From an uncultured Pseudoclavibacter sp. (GTDB taxonomy: Bacteria > Actinomycetota > Actinomycetes > Actinomycetales > Microbacteriaceae): 12,028 nt of DNA. The notes beneath the pieces were generated by a model. That model made no database searches and was not told the DNA's origin. It was given only the letters and a program-made list of their open reading frames with translations. Below are positions 5,914 through 12,028 of this stretch, piece after piece. The stretch spans positions 1-12,028 of the forward strand of contig CAMIMS010000056.1 of assembly GCA_946221025.1 (NCBI GenBank), given 5' to 3'. Position 1 is the first letter of the stretch. Every line of letters starts with the position of its first letter. Position numbers and translations under genes: made by a program.

Positions 5914-7044
5914 ATGGCGAACTCGTCGCGCGACCGGTCCACTGCCCCCTCCCCGGCCGAAGGCGAGGCCCAGGTTGCCGCCGTCATCGCGAACCCGACG
6001 AAGATCGACGTCGATGCGCTCATGCGCGCGGTTCGCGAGGCAGAACGCGCCAACGGATGGGGCGAGTCGATCCTGATCGAGACCGACCCCGACGATCCGG
6101 GATTCGCGCAGGCCCAGTCCGCGCTCGAACAGGGCGCGAGCGTCGTGCTCGCCGCGGGTGGCGATGGCACCGTTCGCGCCGTCGCCGAGGCGCTCGTGGA
6201 TACCGATGCGACCCTCGCGGTCATTCCCGCAGGCACCGGCAATCTGCTCGCCCGAAACATCGGGCTCGACCCCTCAGACCTCGCGGATGCGGTGAACGTC
6301 GCATTCTCCGGGCACAGCCGGGCAATCGACGTGGGCACAGCCGATGTTGAACGCGAAGACGGCTCCCGCGAGTCCACGGTGTTCACCGTGCTGTGCGGTG
6401 TGGGCGTGGATGCGGCGATGCTTGCCAACACCGACGACGATCTGAAAAAGCGCGTGGGGTGGATCGCCTACGTCGGCGGCATCTTCCGCTCAATCGGGCA
6501 GGGAAGCCGCCTGAAGCTTCGTTTCCGCATCGACGATCGCAGAACCCGCGGCACCTACGCGCACACCTTCATGGTCGCGAACTGCGGGCTGTTGCCCGGC
6601 AACGTGGTGCTCCTGCCGGATGCGGTCATTGACGACGGCGAACTCGATACGGCGATTCTTCGTCCCCGCGGACCATTCGGCTGGGTTGAGCTTGGGGCTC
6701 GGCTCGTCATGCAGTCGGGGGTGCTCTACCGGATCCGCAGGCGCACCCGTCACGAGGATCCGGGCACCCCATCGGGTTCAATCGACTTCGACCGTGGGAA
6801 GGATGTGGTCGTGCGGCTCGATTCCGGGCCGGAGGCATTCGAACTCGACGGTGACCCGTTTGGCGAAATCGTCGCGGCACGCATTCGCGTTCGGCACCGT
6901 GCACTGTCGGTGTCCGTTCCGGTACCGACGCCCGAGACCCCTGCGGGGGCGGCGGATGCGGCTTTGAACCGGTTCGAGGAGATCGTCACCGACCTGATTA
7001 CCGGTGGCGTTGCAGCCGAACCGGGCCAGGCACCTCCGCGCTAG
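5914..7044 (+). CDS. diacylglycerol kinase-family lipid kinase
   Basis: This 376-residue protein belongs to the DagK/YegS/BmrU lipid kinase family, which phosphorylates diacylglycerol or related lipids with ATP at the inner face of the membrane. The catalytic N-terminal domain opens with AAVIANPTK (22-30) and carries the nucleotide-binding GGDGTVRAVAEAL (82-94). The family motif PAGTGNLLARNI (105-116) follows. GVGVDAAM (162-169) marks the second domain, and ELDGDPFG (310-317) is the usual late motif. The N-terminal 18 residues are a polar extension and the C-terminal 35 a variable tail. The ATG follows a -10-like box by six bases. It is divergent from serS and convergent with pheA, with only 21 bases between the two stops. 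The substrate is not fixed by the sequence. Confidence 0.93.
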   Translation: MANSSRDRSTAPSPAEGEAQVAAVIANPTKIDVDALMRAVREAERANGWGESILIETDPDDPGFAQAQSALEQGASVVLAAGGDGTVRAVAEALVDTDATLAVIPAGTGNLLARNIGLDPSDLADAVNVAFSGHSRAIDVGTADVEREDGSRESTVFTVLCGVGVDAAMLANTDDDLKKRVGWIAYVGGIFRSIGQGSRLKLRFRIDDRRTRGTYAHTFMVANCGLLPGNVVLLPDAVIDDGELDTAILRPRGPFGWVELGARLVMQSGVLYRIRRRTRHEDPGTPSGSIDFDRGKDVVVRLDSGPEAFELDGDPFGEIVAARIRVRHRALSVSVPVPTPETPAGAADAALNRFEEIVTDLITGGVAAEPGQAPPR

Positions 7045-7065
7045 CGAGCAAACGCTACGAGACCG

Positions 7066-8031
7066 TTAGCCGAGGCTCGGCGGAATGATCGATGCCGGAT
7101 CGGCATCTGGCACGAGCGAACGCAGCCACTGAACGGCCGCCCGGTAGCGCTCATCACCGTGCACCGCATCGCTCGAACCGGCTGCGGCTTCGGCCGCCGG
7201 ATACGAGCCGAGAAACACCACGCGCGGGCTGAGGCGATGCACGCCAAGAAGCGCGTCACGCACCCGGGCGTCTTCAAAGTGCCCGTCCAGGTCGAGCACG
7301 AAGCGGTAGCGGCCCGGCGAGTCCGGAATCGGCCGGGAGGAGATCATTGACAGGTTGATGCCGCGCGCCGAGAACTGCTCGAGCAGCTCCAGCAGCGCGC
7401 CCGGGCGGTCCTCGGGCAGGTCGACGATGAGGCTCGTCTTGTCCGATCCGGTGCGTTTTGGTAGCGACTGGTCGAGGCTCACGAGCACGAAGCGAGTACG
7501 GGCGTTCTCGTGGTCGTGAATGCCGGATGCGGCGATCTCAACGTCAAGGTGCTCGCGAATGAGGGGTGTCGTGATCGCCGCATCCGCCACCGGGTTCTCG
7601 GTCGTGAGCGCCTCGGCGCTAGAAACGTTCGACGTGGCCGGCAGGTGCTCGTGGTGCGGAACGTGCTCGTCGAGCCACTGGCGGCACTGGCCGTACGCGA
7701 CCGGATGCGCGGCGACCGTGCGAACATCGGCGAGTGTCAAGCCCCCGCGCACCGCGAGCGAGAAGCTGATCGGCACGACCACTTCGGCGCGGATGCGAAG
7801 CCCCGGCACGCTTGCGAGCGCATCCTGGCTCGCGGTCACCCCGCCCTCGATGCTGTTCTCGATCGCGATCATCGCGCCGATCGACTTGCCGTCGGTCACC
7901 TGACGAATCGCCTCGGGCACGTTCCGAACCGGAACCCACTCCCGACCCGCCGCCTCTGGCACCTGTCGAAGCGCCATCTCGGTGAATGTGCCAGCGGGAC
8001 CGAGGTATGCGTACGTCTCGGGCTCAGCCAT
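7066..8031 (-). CDS. pheA: prephenate dehydratase with C-terminal ACT domain
   Basis: This enzyme converts prephenate to phenylpyruvate in phenylalanine synthesis. The 321 residues form the stand-alone actinobacterial type: a dehydratase domain (5-185) and an ACT regulatory domain (about 198-280), with no chorismate mutase. Visible motifs are YLGPAGTFTEMAL (9-21), AIENSIEGGV (56-65), AAHPVAYGQC (107-116) and the catalytic TRF (179-181). In the ACT domain, GALLELL (211-217) corresponds to the Phe-binding GALV region. The second effector motif, normally ESRP, reads SSRP (231-234), a Glu-to-Ser change that could weaken feedback by phenylalanine. The ATG at 8031 directly precedes the YLGPAGTF core. 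The longer open frame to 8799 is antisense to pgm. The gene is divergent from pgm. Confidence 0.95.
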   Translation of the reverse strand: MAEPETYAYLGPAGTFTEMALRQVPEAAGREWVPVRNVPEAIRQVTDGKSIGAMIAIENSIEGGVTASQDALASVPGLRIRAEVVVPISFSLAVRGGLTLADVRTVAAHPVAYGQCRQWLDEHVPHHEHLPATSNVSSAEALTTENPVADAAITTPLIREHLDVEIAASGIHDHENARTRFVLVSLDQSLPKRTGSDKTSLIVDLPEDRPGALLELLEQFSARGINLSMISSRPIPDSPGRYRFVLDLDGHFEDARVRDALLGVHRLSPRVVFLGSYPAAEAAAGSSDAVHGDERYRAAVQWLRSLVPDADPASIIPPSLG

Positions 8032-8039
8032 AGGCGGCA

Positions 8040-8045
8040 AGTCTA
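8040..8045 (-). promoter_or_regulatory. -10 box of a leaderless or near-leaderless pheA promoter
   Basis: TAGACT on the minus strand ends eight bases before the pheA ATG, so the transcript would start at or one to two bases before the codon. No Shine-Dalgarno site or attenuator leader fits in this space. Confidence 0.5.
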
Positions 8046-8106
8046 GGCCCGCGTGCACGCCGAACCCGCGCGCGCCCGCGTTCATCCCCCATCCGGAAAG
8101 CGCTGC

Positions 8107-8112
8107 GAGAAT
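8107..8112 (+). promoter_or_regulatory. -10 box of a probable leaderless pgm promoter
   Basis: GAGAAT ends seven bases before the ATG at 8120. It is weaker than the other -10 boxes in the window because it lacks the first T. The AGGGG at 8114-8118 is only one base from the ATG and so cannot act as a Shine-Dalgarno site for it. Confidence 0.4.
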
Positions 8113-8119
8113 GAGGGGC

Positions 8120-9757
<1,638 letters not shown>

Positions 9758-9765
9758 GCACAGGA

Positions 9766-9809
9766 ATGCGTGAGGCGGCCCGCACGGAGGTGTGGGCCGC
9801 CTCACGCAT
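9766..9809. terminator. strong bidirectional hairpin terminator between pgm and the large membrane protein gene
   Basis: ATGCGTGAGGCGGCCC (9766-9781) and its exact reverse complement (9794-9809) form a 16-bp stem. Four more pairs (GCAC with GTGT, one of them G-U) extend it to 20 bp, closed by the tetraloop GGAG. It begins eight bases after the pgm stop and lies past the convergent gene's stop at 9862. It lacks a T-tract on either side, as is common for GC-rich actinobacterial terminators, and would fold in both directions. Confidence 0.8.
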
Positions 9810-9861
9810 CTGTAGTTCGCACCCCGGGACTTCGCCACGGGTTCACGCGGTCGCGCTCGGG

Positions 9862-12028
9862 TTACGGGTTCGTTCCCGAGTCTCCTTCACCCTGACCGCC
9901 CTGGTCGCCGCCCTGCTGCGCCTGCTGCTCGGCGAGAATCTCGGGCGAAGTAACGCTGTGGCGACCCTGGGTAGAGATTCCATCCCGATACGCGATGGTG
10001 AAGGAGTCGCCGGATGCGTTCGAGCACGTCACGCCCTTGACCTGATCCATCTCGCAGGTGAACTCACCCGCGGTGACCGGCTCGTTGTAGGGAACGACCT
10101 CGCCGGTGATGTTCTCGCCCAGGCACGCCCAGGTGATGCCGTTGGAGTCGAGGCCAATGACGGTGCCATCGATTCCCTCGCGCTGGCACTGATCGACCGG
10201 CTCCTCGAACTCACCGCGGCGCTGCTGGCAGGCGACACCGAACTCGGGCGAGATCACGCAGGCCACATCCCCGTCGCTGCCCTCGAAGCTCACCTGCTCG
10301 AATGACGAGTCGGCGACGGCGGGCGGCCCCTGGGGAACCTGTTCTTCCTCCGTGGTCTGCGTGGGCTCGGGCTCCGCGTTCCGCAGCGAGTTGCCGAGCA
10401 GGATGGAGGGAATCACGATCACGAGCGAGAGCAGTGCCGCGAGCCCGATGGTCAGCAGCAGACGCCGGTCTGAAAGCGGAATCTCCTGCACGCGCGCCGC
10501 GATCGGCCCTGTCGCTTTCTTCGGCTTCTCGTCGCCGTACAGTTCCGCATCCGGGTCAACGGATGTGAGCGAGCGCTCGGTGCCCGCCTCCGGCTCGCCC
10601 GTCATCGAAACGGGTACCGGACGCGCGGCGCTTGGCGGCGGCGCCTCAACGCCGAGTTCCTCTTCGAACCATGCGGGGATGCGGGAATCCCCGGCGGTGC
10701 GGCTCTCGGTCTGCGGCAGTGCGACCCGACCACCGGCCGCGATCGAGGGGGCATCGGTCGTTTCTCGGTCCGCTTCGGAGAAGACCGGGCCGGTCGCTCC
10801 ACGTCGACGCGGGCCCGGAGGTGCCCCGTCGGTGACATCGTCGCGGGCGAACGGCATCTGCTCGTTGCCCGCATCGGGGTTCACGGATGCGGCGGGTCGC
10901 GCAGCGGCCACGTTCGGGTGCGGCGTTGGCACCATCGATGGCATCGCGTCGGGCTCAACCGGCTCGAACCTGCGGGCATCGCGGGCCATGGAGCCCGGAA
11001 CATCCGACGTCGGCATGCGCGCCGGAACCGGACGTGCCGGCTGCGGCTGCGCGGGTTCGGGTCGACCGGAGAGCCAGCTTGGCAGCCACTCCTCGCCCTC
11101 GTCTTCCTCTTCTTCCTCGACGGGTTGCGCGCCGTCGGGGCCGAGGGTGCGCTGGCGCTCGGCTTCGGCCGCGCGGCGACGCTCTTCGTCCTCTTCGGCG
11201 CGCGCGGCGAACTCGAGCCCATCGAGCTGGGCTTCGAGGTCGCTGTCGTCCGCCCCGAAGTTCGGGCCGAAGTACGGAGTGTGCGATTGCGCGGGTGCCG
11301 ACCCGAACGACGGGCCCTGAGGGGACTGATTGGGCACGGCGTTGCCGGGCGCCGGTGCGCCGACGGCGGGATCGTTCTCGCCGCGCTCACGATCGGCCGC
11401 TTCGCGCGCGGACTGGGCGATCGCGTCGAAGTCGAACGCTTCGTCATCCGACTCATCCGACCGATCCGACGGATTCGGTTTCGGATCGGCGGCGGGGCCC
11501 CCGGATGCGGGCGGCTGCACGACAGCCTTCGCGCCACCGGGCGTTGCGGGCTCGTGGGTGAACAGCGAATCAAGATCGGCGTCGTATTCGGCCTCATCCG
11601 AATCGGCCGCATCGGCTGGCGCGTGCGGCTGCGGCGCTGCCGCGTTCGGATGCGGGGACGGCTCGGGCCGCTCAGCCGCGGGTTCGGGCTGCTGAGCACG
11701 CTCGGGCGTCGCGGGGTTCGCCGCTGCGGCACTGACGACGGCCGGCTGCTCGCCCCCATCCGACCCATCCTCGAACAGGCCGCTGAACCAGTTCGGCACA
11801 TCCTCAGCCGGATCGGTCGCAGACGCAGCGGCGTCCGAAATCTGGCGTTCAACTCCCGGCATGCGACCGGGAGCCGGCGGAATCACCCGCGCGGCGTCGG
11901 GATCATTCGCCGACTGCTGCTGCGGTCGGGCCTTCGGGCGATTAGCGGTTTCGTTCGAGGGCGCACCGCCTGGCCTCTTTCCGGCGTTTTCCGGCACCGC
12001 CTCGTGGGGTTCGTCGTCCGATTCCAGA
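9862..12028 (-). CDS. large single-pass membrane protein: disordered acidic cytoplasmic part plus DUF6636-like extracellular domain (5' end probably outside window)
   Basis: The in-window GTG at 11997 would give 711 residues, but the frame stays open through the window edge with acidic codons (LESDDEPHEA). That GTG has no properly spaced ribosome-binding site, so the true start is probably further upstream. Numbering from that GTG, residues 1-511 are rich in Pro, Ala, Glu and Asp, with no recognisable fold, and include an EEEEEDEGEE run. One hydrophobic helix (about 513-534) follows a positive SDRR. A Glu/Gln/Pro linker leads to an outside domain with six cysteines (580, 590, 604, 625, 648, 658). 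Its pattern of VACVISPEFGVAC, then WACLGEN, then FTCEMDQVKGVTC resembles DUF6636-type actinobacterial secreted domains. A Gly/Gln-rich tail ends the protein. Function is unknown; topology suggests a surface sensor or an envelope-to-cytoplasm scaffold, which is inference. Confidence 0.8.
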   Translation of the reverse strand, partial: LESDDEPHEAVPENAGKRPGGAPSNETANRPKARPQQQSANDPDAARVIPPAPGRMPGVERQISDAAASATDPAEDVPNWFSGLFEDGSDGGEQPAVVSAAAANPATPERAQQPEPAAERPEPSPHPNAAAPQPHAPADAADSDEAEYDADLDSLFTHEPATPGGAKAVVQPPASGGPAADPKPNPSDRSDESDDEAFDFDAIAQSAREAADRERGENDPAVGAPAPGNAVPNQSPQGPSFGSAPAQSHTPYFGPNFGADDSDLEAQLDGLEFAARAEEDEERRRAAEAERQRTLGPDGAQPVEEEEEDEGEEWLPSWLSGRPEPAQPQPARPVPARMPTSDVPGSMARDARRFEPVEPDAMPSMVPTPHPNVAAARPAASVNPDAGNEQMPFARDDVTDGAPPGPRRRGATGPVFSEADRETTDAPSIAAGGRVALPQTESRTAGDSRIPAWFEEELGVEAPPPSAARPVPVSMTGEPEAGTERSLTSVDPDAELYGDEKPKKATGPIAARVQEIPLSDRRLLLTIGLAALLSLVIVIPSILLGNSLRNAEPEPTQTTEEEQVPQGPPAVADSSFEQVSFEGSDGDVACVISPEFGVACQQRRGEFEEPVDQCQREGIDGTVIGLDSNGITWACLGENITGEVVPYNEPVTAGEFTCEMDQVKGVTCSNASGDSFTIAYRDGISTQGRHSVTSPEILAEQQAQQGGDQGGQGEGDSGTNP

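Noticed and set aside
7040..7070. GCTAGCG...CGTTAGC as a terminator between the lipid kinase and pheA genes
   Set aside because: The stem is seven pairs including a G-U, with a 17-base loop, overlaps both stops and has no T-tract. It is too weak to list.
7982..8119. Upstream extension of the pgm frame
   Set aside because: It overlaps the pheA start antisense. The normal Pgm N-terminus begins at 8120.
10352..11320. 322-codon Ser/Gly/Arg-rich plus-strand frame
   Set aside because: It is the complement of the low-complexity region of the large membrane protein. The minus frame has a coherent topology (helix plus six-cysteine domain).

Overview
The window is high-GC, densely coding DNA with frequent GTG starts. 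It has tRNA genes without an encoded CCA end and several start codons placed 6-8 bases after a -10 box. Together with the protein families present, this points to an actinobacterium, most likely of the Microbacteriaceae type (inference from style and gene content, not from a search). It reads as ordinary chromosomal, mostly housekeeping sequence. I see no transposase, integrase, phage gene, CRISPR array or obvious transferred island.

Layout. A 5'-complete but window-truncated tRNA-Arg(ACG) lies on the minus strand at the left edge. Next come a minus-strand FusB/FBP-type zinc-finger protein (predicted EF-G binding) and, divergent from it, a small three-helix membrane protein of unknown function. 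A minus-strand SMI1/KNR4 (SUKH) protein with a very acidic tail follows. A long minus-strand block then reads, in transcription order from right to left: serS (5856), an overlapping Cof-type HAD phosphatase, tRNA-Ser(UGA), a LytR-CpsA-Psr (LCP) cell-wall ligase and tRNA-Ser(GCU). Divergent from serS is a diacylglycerol/lipid kinase. It converges on pheA (prephenate dehydratase), which is itself divergent from pgm (phosphoglucomutase). pgm converges, across a strong 20-bp hairpin, on a large single-pass membrane protein. That protein has a disordered acidic cytoplasmic part of about 500 residues and a small six-cysteine extracellular domain resembling DUF6636, and its 5' end probably lies outside the window.

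How the genes relate. serS lies upstream of two tRNA-Ser genes on the same strand, so the synthetase and two of its substrates are physically linked. pgm makes glucose-1-phosphate for nucleotide sugars and glycans. The LCP protein attaches glycopolymers to peptidoglycan, and the lipid kinase acts in phospholipid turnover, giving a loose cell-envelope theme. pheA belongs to phenylalanine synthesis. No single pathway operon is present apart from the serS-HAD pair.

The most useful observations are: a shared leaderless architecture (TAnnnT-type box, then 6-8 nt, then the start codon) at six protein genes, against Shine-Dalgarno starts at the FBP and LCP genes; the large membrane protein; a Glu-to-Ser change in the ESRP effector motif of PheA; and the FusB-like protein. 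I found nothing that I can honestly call a new multi-gene system.
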